64,000 nt of DNA from assembly GCF_003584125.1 (NCBI RefSeq), contig NZ_QXFL01000011.1:1-64000 (forward strand). Direction: 5' to 3'. Origin of the DNA: Aurantiacibacter zhengii. Lineage in GTDB: Bacteria > Pseudomonadota > Alphaproteobacteria > Sphingomonadales > Sphingomonadaceae. Both the position numbers and the translations under genes were made by a program. Shown in pieces: positions 9,101 to 19,685 of the stretch. The notes under the pieces were generated by a model. That model did not search any database, was not told the DNA's origin, and saw nothing but the letters and a program-made list of their open reading frames with translations. How positions within the stretch are numbered: the first letter of the stretch is position 1; each line of letters opens with the position of its first letter.

Positions 9101-10134
9101 GCCTTTACTCCTGCGCCTCTTGCGGGTTCTGCATCGGGATCAAGTGGCCAGCGTGGCCGTGCTTTCAATTCGAGCGGATCGGCTGCAAAGCCTGCGTTCA
9201 GCCGCTCCAGCCCCGCCCAGGCTATCATCGCGGCATTATCCGTGCACAGCGGGAGGGGCGGTGCGGTGAACGGCAAATCGAATTCGGCGGCAAGGCCCTC
9301 GAGGCCTGCACGAATGGTCTGGTTCGCCGCAACCCCTCCCGCACAGACGAGAGCCGAAACTGCATCCATGCCGGAAAGCGCCCGCCGCGTGCGATCGAGG
9401 ATGCAGTCGAGTGCGGCCTGCTGGAAGCTGGCGGCGATGTCGGCATCCGAATGCTCTCCGCAGTCGTGGGCGCGCAAGACGGCACTTTTCAGTCCGGCGA
9501 AGCTGAAATGCGGCTCCTTGCTGTGGACGAGCGGGCGCGGAAGCGGGACTGCCTGGGCATCGCCTTCGCGTGCCAGTTTCTCTACCGCAGGTCCGCCGGG
9601 ATAGCCGAGGCCCAGGATCTTGGCGGTCTTGTCGAACGCCTCTCCCAAAGCGTCGTCGATGGTGGTGGCAATCCGCTGGTAATTCCCAACGCCTTGCACG
9701 CGCAGGATCTGGCAGTGGCCGCCGCTGACCAGCAACAGCGCATAAGGAAAACGCAAGTCGCTATCGGCAAGGCGCGGAGATAGTGCATGGCCTTCCAGAT
9801 GGTTGATCGCCATCAGGGGCTTGTCGCTTGCCATGGCCAGTGCCTTGGCCGTCACCAGTCCCACCATCACGCCGCCGATCAGGCCCGGACCGGCCGTGGC
9901 GGCGATGGCATCGCAGTCGGCCAGCGTCTTGCCAGCCTCTTTCAGGACCTTGTCGATCAGGGGGGCAAGCCGCTCTGCATGGGCGCGGGCGGCGATCTCC
10001 GGCACCACCCCGCCATAGGGCGAATGCTCTTCCTCCTGACTGGCGATGGCCTGCGCAAGAATCCTGCGATCGCTTGTCACCAGCGCCGCTGCGGTCTCGT
10101 CGCAACTGCTTTCAATGCCCAGAACCAGTGTCAT
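9097..10134 (-). CDS. tsaD: tRNA N6-adenosine threonylcarbamoyltransferase
   Basis: A 345-residue ASKHA-fold enzyme that completes the universal t6A37 modification of ANN-decoding tRNAs. The N-terminus [14 protein letters not shown] is family-defining. The metal-binding histidines lie in INHLEGH near residue 113, and LVSGGHCQ and [12 protein letters not shown] are also present. It is first in the minus-strand operon tsaD-gpsA-flippase and divergent from hemC across only 44 bases, so the two operons share a promoter region. Confidence 0.97.
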   Translation of the reverse strand: MTLVLGIESSCDETAAALVTSDRRILAQAIASQEEEHSPYGGVVPEIAARAHAERLAPLIDKVLKEAGKTLADCDAIAATAGPGLIGGVMVGLVTAKALAMASDKPLMAINHLEGHALSPRLADSDLRFPYALLLVSGGHCQILRVQGVGNYQRIATTIDDALGEAFDKTAKILGLGYPGGPAVEKLAREGDAQAVPLPRPLVHSKEPHFSFAGLKSAVLRAHDCGEHSDADIAASFQQAALDCILDRTRRALSGMDAVSALVCAGGVAANQTIRAGLEGLAAEFDLPFTAPPLPLCTDNAAMIAWAGLERLNAGFAADPLELKARPRWPLDPDAEPARGAGVKA

Positions 10135-10178
10135 CCCGCTTCCCCTTAGACTTTCGTGCCGCTAGGGCAAGCAAACGG

Positions 10179-11123
10179 ATGACACAGCAACCACTCCTCA
10201 GGCTCGGAACGCGGCGCTCGCCGCTGGCATTGGCGCAGGCGGAAGAAGCACGGGCGCGGCTGTGTGCGGCCCACGGCTGGGACGGCAACGCCGTCGAACT
10301 CGTGCCGGTGGAGGCCAGCGGGGACAAGATTCAGGACCGACCGCTGGCAGACATCGGTGGCAAGGCACTTTGGACCAAGGAACTGGATGTCTGGCTGGCG
10401 AGCGGGGAAATCGATGCCTCGGTTCATTCGCTGAAGGACGTGGAAACGATCCGCCCAGATGCTTTTGCCCTCATCGCCATCCTGCCGCGCGCAGACAAGC
10501 GGGACCGGCTGGTTGGCGCTGCTAGCCTGGCGGACCTGCCAAAAGGCGCAGTGATCGGCACCAGTGCTCCGCGCCGCGCGGCCCAGGCGCTTTACAACCG
10601 CCCCGATTGCCGCGTCAGCACCTTTCGCGGCAACGTTGCCACCCGCCTGGTGAAGCTCGAAGCAGGGGAAGCCGATGCGACGTTCCTTGCCGCTGCGGGA
10701 CTCTCCCGGCTGGGGCAGGACGACATCGGCGTACCGCTGGATCCGGAAGACTGGCTGCCCGCCGCGGCGCAGGGCGCCATCGCCGTCGAATGCCGCGCAG
10801 AAGATGAGCGGGCGCGCGAGCTGCTGTCAGTCCTCGATCATGCGCCCAGCCATGCCGAAGTGATGGCAGAGCGCGCCCTGTTGCTGGCGCTGGGCGGCAA
10901 TTGCCATTCCCCGGTCGCCGTCCGTTGCACCTACAGCGATGGCAAGCTGGACATGCGCGCTGCGCTGTTCAGTCCTGCGGGACAGGAGCGGGTCGAAGCG
11001 CAGGCTACCTTCGACGCTGGCGACACGGATATTCCCGCCCGTCTGGCCGCCGAACTGCTGGGCAAGGCAACATCGGGCATCACGGCGGTCTTCGATGGTG
11101 CCCCGGGCACGGACTCTCAATGA
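10179..11123 (+). CDS. hemC: Porphobilinogen deaminase (hydroxymethylbilane synthase)
   Basis: A 314-residue enzyme that polymerises four porphobilinogens into hydroxymethylbilane. LGTRRSPLALAQA is at the N-terminus. Arg-rich substrate segments such as SAPRRAAQ and STFRGNVATRL follow. Cys242 in GGNCHSPVAV is the predicted attachment site of the dipyrromethane cofactor. The ATG at 10179 gives the normal family length; longer in-frame extensions upstream would run into the divergent tsaD promoter. The stop overlaps the hemD start (ATGA). Confidence 0.97.
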   Translation: MTQQPLLRLGTRRSPLALAQAEEARARLCAAHGWDGNAVELVPVEASGDKIQDRPLADIGGKALWTKELDVWLASGEIDASVHSLKDVETIRPDAFALIAILPRADKRDRLVGAASLADLPKGAVIGTSAPRRAAQALYNRPDCRVSTFRGNVATRLVKLEAGEADATFLAAAGLSRLGQDDIGVPLDPEDWLPAAAQGAIAVECRAEDERARELLSVLDHAPSHAEVMAERALLLALGGNCHSPVAVRCTYSDGKLDMRAALFSPAGQERVEAQATFDAGDTDIPARLAAELLGKATSGITAVFDGAPGTDSQ

Positions 11124-11788
11124 TTTTCGTAATCCGGCCCGAACCCGGATTGCAGGCGACCTTGCAATTGGCGCGCGAGATGGGCCTTGCCGCCATCGGC
11201 ATGCCGCTGTTCGAGGTGATGCCACTTGCTTGGAAACCCCCTGAGCCAGGTGGTTTCGATGCCCTGCTGCTGGGCAGTGCGAACGCGGTGCGCCATGGTG
11301 GGGTCGCGCTGGATAAATATCGCGAACTGCCTGTTCATGCCGTGGGCAAAGTGACGGCAGAAGCAGCGCGGGAGGCCGGGTTCGACGTGGATCGAACCGG
11401 TGAAGGTGGGTTGCAAAACGTGCTCGACGATAACGAGGTGCCTACGCGGTACCTGCGCCTTGGCGGCGTGGAAAAGGTCCCGCTCACCCCTGGTCACCAC
11501 ACCATAACAGCCCGCGATGTTTACGAAGTGCGCGCCCTGCCTATCACAGGCAGCGCGCAGATCGGACTGCGCACCGGGCAGTCCTGCATACTCCTGCACA
11601 GCGCCGCCGCAGCAAGGCATTTCCGCGGCGAAATCGATCGCCTCGGGTTTGACCGCGGCGCCATCCGGCTGGCCTGCATCGGCGCACGCGTCGCGGCAGC
11701 AGCCGGCGACGGATGGCAGGCTTGCCAATCCGCTCCACAACCCGATGACCACGCGCTGTTGGCCTTGGCACGCGACATGTGCCATTAA
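11120..11788 (+). CDS. hemD: Uroporphyrinogen-III synthase
   Basis: A 222-residue protein beginning MIFVIRPEPG. It should cyclise hydroxymethylbilane to uroporphyrinogen III. The sequence is divergent, as is usual for HemD, but it has two similar alpha/beta lobes, LLLGSANAVRHGG in the first and ILLHSAAAARHF in the second. The position right after hemC with a 4-base ATGA overlap is strong support. Confidence 0.9.
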   Translation: MIFVIRPEPGLQATLQLAREMGLAAIGMPLFEVMPLAWKPPEPGGFDALLLGSANAVRHGGVALDKYRELPVHAVGKVTAEAAREAGFDVDRTGEGGLQNVLDDNEVPTRYLRLGGVEKVPLTPGHHTITARDVYEVRALPITGSAQIGLRTGQSCILLHSAAAARHFRGEIDRLGFDRGAIRLACIGARVAAAAGDGWQACQSAPQPDDHALLALARDMCH

Positions 11789-11847
11789 GGCAACATCCCC
11801 GAGAAGGCAGGCCGTGCGAAGCCTGCGACGGGACGCCGAAGGACATT

Positions 11848-12822
11848 ATGGACCAGAGTTACGATTTTCCCGGCGCACAGGCGCAGCGGCGCAGCATCCC
11901 CCTGCGTCCCGCCCTCGTTGGGCTGGCGCTTGCATTCCTGCTTGGCATTTTCCTCACGGCTTGGTTCGTCCGCGATGGCGATCTGGGCCTTGGCGGTCTG
12001 TTCAGCGTCCGCAGCGAGGAGAGCGCGACCGAGCCCGTTCCGCAGGATACTGCCACGCTGGCTGCGCAGGAGGTGATCTCTCCCGAACCCACCCCGAGTT
12101 CCTCGGCCAGCGCCGCTGCTGTCGCTGAGGATGCGCGCGAGGCGGTGCAGCGGGTCGAACAGGTGGTGGAGCAGCAAGGCGGTCTGGATAGCCGCGTCGC
12201 CGCGATGGAGCAGAGGCTGACACGTCTCGACATGCAATCCCAGGCAGCTGCCGGCAATGCGGCGCGGGCGGAAGGGTTGCTGATCGCCTTTGCCAGCCGG
12301 CGCGCCATCGAACGCGGTGCCCCGCTTGGCTATCTTGCGGACCAGTTGCGCCTCCGCTTTGGCGAAGCGCGCCCCAATGCAGTGCAAACGGTAATAGATG
12401 CCGCACAGGATCCGGTTACGCTGGACAGACTGGTGGCGCGCCTGGAAGGGCTGGCCCCGGTCCTGACCGAAGCGCCTGCAGACGAGGGCGTGTTCACGCG
12501 CCTGGGTCGCGAACTGTCATCGCTATTCGTCGTCCGGCGCGAAGATACCCCGTCGCCCGTGTCGGAACGGCGGCTGGAGCGCGCACGCCTGTTCCTCGAC
12601 AGCGGACGGATCGAGGCGGCCGTGCAAGAGGTGCGCGGCCTGCCCAATGCAGCCGAGGCCGAGACCTGGATCGACGATGCAGAGCGCTTCGCCGCCGCCC
12701 AGCGCGCGCTGGAAACGCTGGAAACCGCAGCCGTGCTCGATCCGCGCGGCCTTCGCACCAGTGAGGGTGAGCAGGTGCAGCAGCTCAGTCCCGCACTGCC
12801 CGGCCGGCAGGGCGTGGACTAG
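11848..12822 (+). CDS. Mitofilin/Mic60-like inner membrane protein
   Basis: A 324-residue protein with a proline/glutamine-rich cytoplasmic N-terminus, one transmembrane helix at about 19-41, an Ala/Glu-rich linker and coiled-coil region (about 60-140), and a helical C-terminal part with an end resembling the mitofilin signature. In alphaproteobacteria the Mic60 homologue characteristically follows hemC-hemD, which is what is seen here. The call therefore rests on layout and synteny more than on sequence identity. The role would be intracytoplasmic membrane shaping or envelope contact. AAGGA precedes the ATG. Its stop overlaps the convergent UbiH-like stop. Confidence 0.65.
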   Translation: MDQSYDFPGAQAQRRSIPLRPALVGLALAFLLGIFLTAWFVRDGDLGLGGLFSVRSEESATEPVPQDTATLAAQEVISPEPTPSSSASAAAVAEDAREAVQRVEQVVEQQGGLDSRVAAMEQRLTRLDMQSQAAAGNAARAEGLLIAFASRRAIERGAPLGYLADQLRLRFGEARPNAVQTVIDAAQDPVTLDRLVARLEGLAPVLTEAPADEGVFTRLGRELSSLFVVRREDTPSPVSERRLERARLFLDSGRIEAAVQEVRGLPNAAEAETWIDDAERFAAAQRALETLETAAVLDPRGLRTSEGEQVQQLSPALPGRQGVD

Positions 12823-14045
12823 CCCTTGAGCAGTTCGGGCAAGTCGCCGCTCATGCCGCGGGCCTCGTCCATGAACCAGTTTTTCAGCACCGGAGTACGC
12901 TGAACGCCGGCCATGCCGAAGCGGCGAACCGCGCTCGCCAGCTTGCCCGGCACGCCGAACAGCCGGGTAAGCGTGTCGGTCGCGCCCATCACCATCAGCG
13001 AATCCATTGCCCGCCATTTTTCGTACTTCGCCAGCATCTGGGCATCGCCTGGCTCCAGACCCAGCCGCATACCTTCCGCCAGTACGTCGACCAGTGCGCC
13101 GACATCGCGCAGGCCCAGGTTCAGGCCCTGTCCGGCGATAGGGTGCATGCCGTGAGCGGCGTCGCCTACCAGCGCCAGCCGGTGGTCGATGATCCTGGCC
13201 GTATGCTGGAAACCCAGCGGATAGGAGGATCGCTGCCCCTCGACAGTGATATCCCCGAATATACCGTGCATGCGCTTGGCGATTTCGTGCGCGAAGGCAC
13301 GTTCACCCAAGGCGAGAACGCCGGCTGCATCTTTTTCGTCCACCGTCCACACCAGCGCGGAGCGGTGACGACCCCGATCGTCGTCGAGCAGGGGCAGCAG
13401 AGCGAAGGGGCCGTCGGGATAGAAGACTTCCCATGCCACTCCTTCGTGCGGCTTTTCGTGAGTCAGGCCCGCGATGATGGCGCGGTGGCGATAGTCCCAC
13501 TGCGCCATGGTGAAGCCAGCCTCTTCACGGGTGGGCGAGCCGCGCCCTTCCACGCCGCACATTAGGCTGCCTTCCAGCACTGTCCCGTCTTCCAACGTGG
13601 CTGAAACGCCGTGTTCGCCGCGCTGGCGATCCACCACGTTGGCCTTGGAATGCCAGGTAATCAGCGGCTCGTCCTTAGCCGCCTGGAACAGTGACAGGCG
13701 CAGCTGGCGATTGGGGAACATGCGGCCCAACGTGCCCTCGTGCGCCTCGGGCTGGAAATCGATGCGGCCCGGCTTCATCCCGTCGGTGACGGCGATGGAA
13801 GAGATCGGGCAACCGAAGGGCTCCAGCGCGTCGGCAATGCCGATGTTGGTGAACAGGTTCCAGCTCGCCGTGGAAATGGCCGAGGCGCGACCGTCGAAGC
13901 CTTCAGCCGTCAGTTCGGCCGGGTCCGCCCGGTCGACCACGTGGCTGGACATGCCCTTCTTTGCTGCTGCCAGGGCCAATGTCATGCCGACAAGGCCGCC
14001 GCCGAGAATGAGGAGATCGCGCCTTGGATTCAACTTGTCGCTCAT
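12819..14045 (-). CDS. UbiH/UbiF-type FAD-dependent hydroxylase (ubiquinone biosynthesis)
   Basis: A 408-residue flavoprotein monooxygenase, probably hydroxylating the ubiquinone ring. The dinucleotide-binding motif ILGGGLVGMTLAL is at about 11-23. A mid-sequence DG motif is replaced by RIIDHRLALVGDAAHG, and PIAGQGLNLG is the typical UbiH/COQ6 signature. The ATG at 14045 was chosen because the Rossmann motif starts 11 residues later. Which ring position it modifies cannot be told from sequence. It is convergent with the Mic60-like gene and divergent from the DsbD-like gene. Confidence 0.88.
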   Translation of the reverse strand: MSDKLNPRRDLLILGGGLVGMTLALAAAKKGMSSHVVDRADPAELTAEGFDGRASAISTASWNLFTNIGIADALEPFGCPISSIAVTDGMKPGRIDFQPEAHEGTLGRMFPNRQLRLSLFQAAKDEPLITWHSKANVVDRQRGEHGVSATLEDGTVLEGSLMCGVEGRGSPTREEAGFTMAQWDYRHRAIIAGLTHEKPHEGVAWEVFYPDGPFALLPLLDDDRGRHRSALVWTVDEKDAAGVLALGERAFAHEIAKRMHGIFGDITVEGQRSSYPLGFQHTARIIDHRLALVGDAAHGMHPIAGQGLNLGLRDVGALVDVLAEGMRLGLEPGDAQMLAKYEKWRAMDSLMVMGATDTLTRLFGVPGKLASAVRRFGMAGVQRTPVLKNWFMDEARGMSGDLPELLKG

Positions 14046-14099
14046 GGTAACCGTCACTAGTTGTCGCGCACTATGCAGGCAAGCTCGCCATCCCGCTCC

Positions 14100-16124
14100 A
14101 TGGCCTTTTTCCGGTATCTGGCGACGCTTTGCGCCCTCGCGGCTGCGCTGCTGGCCATTCCGGCCGCCGCGCAGAATTGCCCACGTGGGCCGGATCTCAT
14201 GGATCGTGGCAGCGCACGTCTGGTGGCGGGCGGTGCCATCGCGCCAGGCGAAAGCGGGCAGCTTGCGCTGGACTTCCTGCCGAACGAAGGCTGGCACGGA
14301 TACTGGAGCAACCCGGGCGATGCTGGCCAGGGCATGTGCATCGATTGGGACTTGCCCGAGGGCTGGCAGGCGGGCGAGCCGCTTTACCCAGTGCCGCAGA
14401 CCTACGTTACCCAAGGCCTGATGAACCACATATTCGAAGGCGAGCACGCGGTGTTGCTGCCTTTGACAGTGCCTGAAGGGACGCCGCCGGGCGCGTACGA
14501 AGTGGGACTTTACGCCGATTGGCTGACGTGCAGCGATACCCTGTGCGTTCCCCAGCGTGCAAGCCTGACGACTACCGTGCAGGTGGGAGGGACCGGCACC
14601 ACGCACCCAGGGTTCGAGGCGTGGCGTACTGCCATTCCACCGCTGCTCGACTCCGCCGCCCGGTTCGAATTCAGGGGAGACTTCCTGCGGGTCGCGATTC
14701 CCCTTCCGGCCAGCCTCGAGCTTGCCGCTCCGCACGTGTTCATCGAGACCGAGAATGTGATCGACTATGCCGCGCCGCAGGTGTTCCGCCGCGATGGCGA
14801 CATGCTAGTGGCGGAGATCGCGCGTGGTAGTCTTCGCGAGGAACCGCAGGCGCTGCGCGGTTTGCTGGCGTTCGACGGGGCGGGCGGCGGCGTGCAGTTC
14901 GAAGCCGAGCCCGGCGACGTGCCAAACGGCGGCACGCGCATCGGGCCAAACGCCCTGGAAACGCCGCTGGCGTTGCTGCTGGGCGGAGCCTTGCTGGGCG
15001 GCCTCCTGCTGAACCTCATGCCCTGTGTTTTCCCGATCCTGAGCCTGAAGGCGCTTACCCTGGCACGTGCGGGAGGGGATGAGCGGCAGGCCCGGCTGGA
15101 GGGGCTGGCCTATACCGCAGGGGTGGTCATGGCCTGTCTCGCGCTGGGCGCCCTGTTGCTGGTGCTGCGTGCCGGGGGCGCGCAGGTGGGTTGGGCCTTC
15201 CAGTTGCAGGAACCGCTGGTAGTGGCCGCGCTGCTGGTGCTGGCAACGCTGATAACGGCCAACTTCATGGGCCTGTTCGAAATACCCAGCCTGCCAATCC
15301 GCACGCGCGGGGAGGGCGGTGCCTTTGCCACAGGCCTGCTTGCCGCCGTAGTGGCAACGCCCTGTACCGGCCCCTTCATGGCGGCTGCCCTCGGTGCCGC
15401 CCTCCTGCTGCCCGCGCCGCAGGCCCTGCTGCTGTTCGCCGCGCTTGGACTTGGCCTTGCCTTGCCATTCCTGCTGCTGGGGTTCGTTCCGGCGTTGCGG
15501 CGGATGCTGCCGAGACCGGGTGCGTGGATGCAGACGTTCCGGCGGCTGCTGGCGATTCCCATGGGTCTTACCGCGCTTGCGCTGGTGTGGCTTGCCTTCC
15601 GGCTGGGCGGCACGAGCTTCGCGTTCGCCGCACTGGCGCTTGCCATCCTTCCGGTCGTGGCCCTGAGCGCCAGTCGCAACGGCAATCGGCTGGTCGCGCT
15701 GATTGCCGTTCTTGCCGCACTGTATTTTGCCGCATCCCTGCCCTTCAGGATGGAGGAGCAAGTTGCCAGCAGCGAAAGCGTGCTGGAGCCGGTTGCCTAT
15801 TCCGAAGCCGCGCTGGCCGATGCTCGCGCCTCTGGCCAGCCGGTATTCCTCTGGTTCACCGCGGACTGGTGCCTGACCTGCAAGGTAAACGAGCAGGTCG
15901 CGATCGAGCGCGAAGCCACCCGCGCCGCTTTCGAGGATGCAGGGGTAGTCGCCATGCGCGGCGACTGGACCCGGCGAAACCCGGAAATCACGCGCTTTCT
16001 TGAGCAGTGGGAAGCGGCGGGCGTCCCGCTTTACATTTGGTATCCTGCCGGCGGTGAAGGCGAGCAGCTTCCACAAGTGCTGACGCCAGCGATGCTGGCC
16101 GAACTTGCAGAGGGACGCGACTAG
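14100..16124 (+). CDS. DsbD-like thiol:disulfide interchange protein
   Basis: A 674-residue membrane protein moving electrons from cytoplasmic thioredoxin to the periplasm. A signal peptide (1-23, ending AAAQ) leads a periplasmic DsbD-type immunoglobulin-like domain (about 25-290) containing the pair SDTLCVP. An eight-helix membrane domain carries Cys about 309 in NLMPCVFPI and Cys about 421 in VATPCTGPF. A C-terminal thioredoxin fold has DWCLTCK (about 589-594). All redox cysteines of the family are present. The ATG at 14100 gives the signal peptide; upstream in-frame ATG and TTG codons would bury it. Confidence 0.92.
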   Translation: MAFFRYLATLCALAAALLAIPAAAQNCPRGPDLMDRGSARLVAGGAIAPGESGQLALDFLPNEGWHGYWSNPGDAGQGMCIDWDLPEGWQAGEPLYPVPQTYVTQGLMNHIFEGEHAVLLPLTVPEGTPPGAYEVGLYADWLTCSDTLCVPQRASLTTTVQVGGTGTTHPGFEAWRTAIPPLLDSAARFEFRGDFLRVAIPLPASLELAAPHVFIETENVIDYAAPQVFRRDGDMLVAEIARGSLREEPQALRGLLAFDGAGGGVQFEAEPGDVPNGGTRIGPNALETPLALLLGGALLGGLLLNLMPCVFPILSLKALTLARAGGDERQARLEGLAYTAGVVMACLALGALLLVLRAGGAQVGWAFQLQEPLVVAALLVLATLITANFMGLFEIPSLPIRTRGEGGAFATGLLAAVVATPCTGPFMAAALGAALLLPAPQALLLFAALGLGLALPFLLLGFVPALRRMLPRPGAWMQTFRRLLAIPMGLTALALVWLAFRLGGTSFAFAALALAILPVVALSASRNGNRLVALIAVLAALYFAASLPFRMEEQVASSESVLEPVAYSEAALADARASGQPVFLWFTADWCLTCKVNEQVAIEREATRAAFEDAGVVAMRGDWTRRNPEITRFLEQWEAAGVPLYIWYPAGGEGEQLPQVLTPAMLAELAEGRD

Positions 16125-16705
16125 GCCTCGTCGCCGGGTTCCTCGGTTGCGGTTTCGCTTTCCACCGGCTCGGGCCTGCCGCCCGCGCGGCACCATTCCA
16201 GGAACTCACCGGTGATCCGCCCGCCGGCAATTTCCAGCATGCCGCGACCGGGCAGCGTGGCGGTGATATCGCGCGTGCCGGAGAAGACTTCCAGTTGCGG
16301 ATCGTCGGCGGGGAGACGCCCCTCCCAGTGCCATTCGCCATCGGCCAGCTTCGCATCGACAAGAAAGCGGCTGGACATGCCGTTGCCCAGAACGGGAAAC
16401 AGCGCGCTCTGACCGGGGAATGCGCGGGCATGGCGGATGATGACCAGCTGCGGCGGCGTTGCATCGACATCGCACGCCAGTGTGAGCAGTGGCGGCTCGT
16501 CCCTGTTGCCGAACCTTATCGCCTGCCCGTCTGTCGCGACAGTCCAGGAAGCCTCGCTGGTATCGGGAGAGACTTCGGCCATCGCCTGGCGCTGGCCAGA
16601 TTCCTCCAGAGCGACACGCTGGACACTGCCTTGCGGAAGTGGAGCCGGACGGTCGCAAGCCGTTAGCGTGAGCGAAAGGAGCAGAAGGGGTGCAACAAGG
16701 CGCAT
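16121..16705 (-). CDS. Putative lipoprotein of unknown function
   Basis: A 194-residue protein with a signal peptide and lipobox LTAC (Cys about 17). The mature part is mostly predicted beta strands and contains one further Cys pair region (LACDVDA and EWCRAGG). The C-terminus is acidic. I do not recognise a named family. Its stop overlaps that of the convergent DsbD-like gene by 4 bases. Confidence 0.75.
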   Translation of the reverse strand: MRLVAPLLLLSLTLTACDRPAPLPQGSVQRVALEESGQRQAMAEVSPDTSEASWTVATDGQAIRFGNRDEPPLLTLACDVDATPPQLVIIRHARAFPGQSALFPVLGNGMSSRFLVDAKLADGEWHWEGRLPADDPQLEVFSGTRDITATLPGRGMLEIAGGRITGEFLEWCRAGGRPEPVESETATEEPGDEA

Positions 16706-16786
16706 GTCAGCGCGCTACTCTGCACGCGGCCCGTCGTGCAAGACGCAGAACGCCATCGGCTGGGGATCGTGGTCAGCTGGAAGAAT

Positions 16787-18976
16787 CTATTTCTTCCCGA
16801 ACTTGCGCTGCGTCTTGCCATAGCGCAGCTTGCGCGTGCCCGGCTTGCCCTCGTTGCTGCGACCCACGACAGGTGCCTTCTTCTCGCTCTCGCCAAGACC
16901 CAGCTCGTCGTTCTCGAGGCGGCGGATCTCGTCGCGCAGGCGTCCGGCTTCTTCGAACTCGAGATCGGCGGCGGCGTTGCGCATCCGCTTTTCCAGGTCC
17001 TCGATATAGGCGCGCAGGTTATGGCCAACGAGGTTGTTCACCTCGTCATCGCCGGTATCGACCGTGACCCCATCCTGCGCCGCGGTGTGGGCCACGATAT
17101 CCTGAATGTTGCGCTTGATCGTGGTTGGCGTGATGCCGTGTTCCTCGTTGTATTCGCGCTGCTTTTCTCGGCGACGCTCGGTTTCCGCCATGGCACGCTC
17201 CATGGAGCCAGTGATGCGGTCGGCGTAGAGGATCACCCGGCCATCGACGTTACGCGCGGCGCGGCCGATGGTCTGGATCAGGCTGGTTTCGGAGCGCAGG
17301 AAGCCTTCCTTGTCGGCATCCAGAATGGCGACCAGTCCGCATTCGGGAATGTCGAGCCCCTCGCGCAGCAGGTTGATACCGATGAGCACGTCGTAAACCC
17401 CAAGGCGCAGGTCGCGAATGAGTTCGATGCGCTCCAGCGTCTCCACGTCGGAGTGCATGTAGCGCACGCGCACACCCTGCTCGTGCATGAACTCGGTCAG
17501 GTCCTCCGCCATGCGCTTGGTCAGCGTGGTGACCAGCGTGCGGTAGCCCTTGGCGGCGACGGCCTTGGCCTCGGCAATGCAATCCTGCACCTGGTCCTCG
17601 ACCGGCTTGATCTCCACCGGCGGGTCGATCAGGCCGGTGGGCCGGATGACCTGTTCGGCAAAGACGCCGCCGGTCTGCTCCAGCTCCCACTTGCCCGGCG
17701 TGGCGGAGACGGCCACGGTTTGCGGGCGCATGGCATCCCATTCGTTGAAGCGCAGCGGACGGTTGTCGATGCAGCTCGGCAAGCGGAAGCCGTACTCGGC
17801 CAGCGTCAGCTTGCGGCGGTGGTCCCCGCGCGCCATCGCGCCGATCTGGGGGATGGTCTGGTGGCTTTCGTCCACGAACAGCAGCGCGTTTTCCGGCAGG
17901 TATTCGAACAGCGTTGGCGGCGGCTCGCCGGGCAGACGCCCGGTCAGGAAGCGGCTGTAGTTCTCGATGCCGTTGCAGCTGCCGGTGGCGGCAATCATTT
18001 CCAGGTCGAAATTCGTGCGCTGCTCTAGCCGCTGGGCTTCCAGCAGGCGGCCTTCCTCGTGCAGTTCCTTCAACCGCTCCTCGAGCTCGAACTTGATGGC
18101 GGCGGAAGCCTGCTTCATCGTCGGGCCGGGGGTGACGTAGTGGCTGTTGGCGTAGACGCGCACCTTGCCGAGGTTCTCGCCTTTCTTGCCTGTCAGCGGA
18201 TCGAATTCGGCGATATCCTCGATCTCGTCCCCGAAGAAGCTGATGCGCCATGCCGTGTCCTCGAGGTGGCTGGGAAAGATTTCCAGGTTGTCGCCGCGCA
18301 CGCGGAAACAGCCGCGGGCAAAGGCGGTGTCGTTACGCTTGTATTGCAGGGCGACGAGCTTGCGGATGAGCTCGCGCTGATCGACGGTATCGCCTGCTTT
18401 CAGGTCGAAAACCATGGCCGAATAGGTCTCGACCGAGCCGATACCGTAGAGGCAGGAGACAGAGGCGACGATCAGCACGTCGTCCCGCTCCAGCAGGGCG
18501 CGCGTGGCGGAGTGACGCATCCGGTCGATTGCCTCGTTCACCGAGCTTTCCTTCTCGATGTAGGTGTCCGACCGGGGGACGTAAGCCTCGGGCTGGTAAT
18601 AGTCGTAGTAGCTGACAAAGTACTCGACCGCGTTTTCCGGGAAGAAGCTCTTGAACTCGCCGTAGAGCTGCGCCGCCAGGATCTTGTTTGGGGCCAGCAC
18701 CAGGGCCGGGCGCTGCAACTGCTCCACCACCTTTGCCATGGTGAAGGTCTTGCCCGAACCGGTGACCCCCAGCAGCACCTGGGTCTGCTCGTCATCCTTT
18801 GCCGCCGCCACCAGTTCGGCAATCGCCGTGGGCTGGTCGCCAGCAGGTTCGTATTCCGAAACCAGCTTGAAAGGTTTCTGTTCGTCCGCCTTTTCCGGGC
18901 GGGCGGGCTTGTGCGGGGTGAATTCGCCGGTGGTATCGGGTTCTTCCAGTCCGCGGCGGATAACGAGTTCGGCCAT
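16787..18976 (-). CDS. uvrB: UvrABC excinuclease subunit B
   Basis: A 729-residue nucleotide excision repair helicase that verifies damage and loads UvrC. The Walker A motif GVTGSGKT is near residue 70, and the beta-hairpin tyrosines appear in [21 protein letters not shown] is the DExH-type box, QTIGRAARN is motif VI, and a C-terminal UVR domain occupies about 660-700. The tail is basic ([15 protein letters not shown]). The N-terminus is about 30 residues longer than typical, with a Pro/Lys-rich lead before the conserved [14 protein letters not shown]. It is monocistronic. Confidence 0.97.
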   Translation of the reverse strand: MAELVIRRGLEEPDTTGEFTPHKPARPEKADEQKPFKLVSEYEPAGDQPTAIAELVAAAKDDEQTQVLLGVTGSGKTFTMAKVVEQLQRPALVLAPNKILAAQLYGEFKSFFPENAVEYFVSYYDYYQPEAYVPRSDTYIEKESSVNEAIDRMRHSATRALLERDDVLIVASVSCLYGIGSVETYSAMVFDLKAGDTVDQRELIRKLVALQYKRNDTAFARGCFRVRGDNLEIFPSHLEDTAWRISFFGDEIEDIAEFDPLTGKKGENLGKVRVYANSHYVTPGPTMKQASAAIKFELEERLKELHEEGRLLEAQRLEQRTNFDLEMIAATGSCNGIENYSRFLTGRLPGEPPPTLFEYLPENALLFVDESHQTIPQIGAMARGDHRRKLTLAEYGFRLPSCIDNRPLRFNEWDAMRPQTVAVSATPGKWELEQTGGVFAEQVIRPTGLIDPPVEIKPVEDQVQDCIAEAKAVAAKGYRTLVTTLTKRMAEDLTEFMHEQGVRVRYMHSDVETLERIELIRDLRLGVYDVLIGINLLREGLDIPECGLVAILDADKEGFLRSETSLIQTIGRAARNVDGRVILYADRITGSMERAMAETERRREKQREYNEEHGITPTTIKRNIQDIVAHTAAQDGVTVDTGDDEVNNLVGHNLRAYIEDLEKRMRNAAADLEFEEAGRLRDEIRRLENDELGLGESEKKAPVVGRSNEGKPGTRKLRYGKTQRKFGKK

Positions 18977-19130
18977 GGCGGGGATATGGGTGACGGGGAA
19001 CGGATTGGCAACGTGGCTTTAAGTGACCCGGTGTGTTCGCATGCGTTGGCAGGCGGGGTGCTTGTCGTTACACCCGTTGTTCGAACCAACAGGTCGCGAC
19101 CGTCGCAACCTGCCAGATAAGGGAATTTCC

Positions 19131-19685
19131 ATGCGCTTCATCAACACCCTGCCGCTGCTTGCGGGCCTCGCTCTTGCCGCCTGCGGCGATTCCGGCACCG
19201 TGGAAGATCCGGCGAACGATCCGGAAGGCGTTGCAGAGGCAATGGCCAACCTGCCCAAGCCACAGGCAGGCGAGTACCGCACCGTCGGGGAACTGGTGGA
19301 AGTGAGCGTTCCGGGCATGTCCGAAGAGGAAACGGCCATGATGCGCGAATTCATGACCCGCATGTTCGCCGAACCGCAAAGCCAGTGCCTGACTGCCGAA
19401 CAGGCGGAAGAGGGCTACGAAAGCATGGTGGGCAATATGGGGCAGGACAACGACGCCTGCGAGATGACGACCTTCAACGCGACCTCCGACGGGTTCAGCG
19501 CCAAGATGAACTGCGATGACGGGGAAGGTAACGTCGGCACCATGAGCTACGAAGGCGAGGTCACCAGTACCAGCATGGATGCCACGATGACCATCGACGG
19601 TACCGATCCGAACATGGGCGACCTGCGCATGGTCGTGCGCCTTCAGTCGGAGCGGGTTGGCGAATGCGCGGCCGACGCCGGTTAA
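19131..19685 (+). CDS. DUF3617-family lipoprotein (first of a tandem pair)
   Basis: A 184-residue lipoprotein with a short signal peptide ending in the lipobox LAAC. The mature domain has KPQAGEYRT, a Cys in QCLTAEQAE and a second in DNDACEMTTF, a layout typical of DUF3617 proteins in sphingomonads. AAGGG lies 7 bases before the ATG. The next gene is a clear paralogue with the same signal sequence and cysteine pattern. Function is unknown; the family is periplasmic. Confidence 0.85.
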   Translation: MRFINTLPLLAGLALAACGDSGTVEDPANDPEGVAEAMANLPKPQAGEYRTVGELVEVSVPGMSEEETAMMREFMTRMFAEPQSQCLTAEQAEEGYESMVGNMGQDNDACEMTTFNATSDGFSAKMNCDDGEGNVGTMSYEGEVTSTSMDATMTIDGTDPNMGDLRMVVRLQSERVGECAADAG

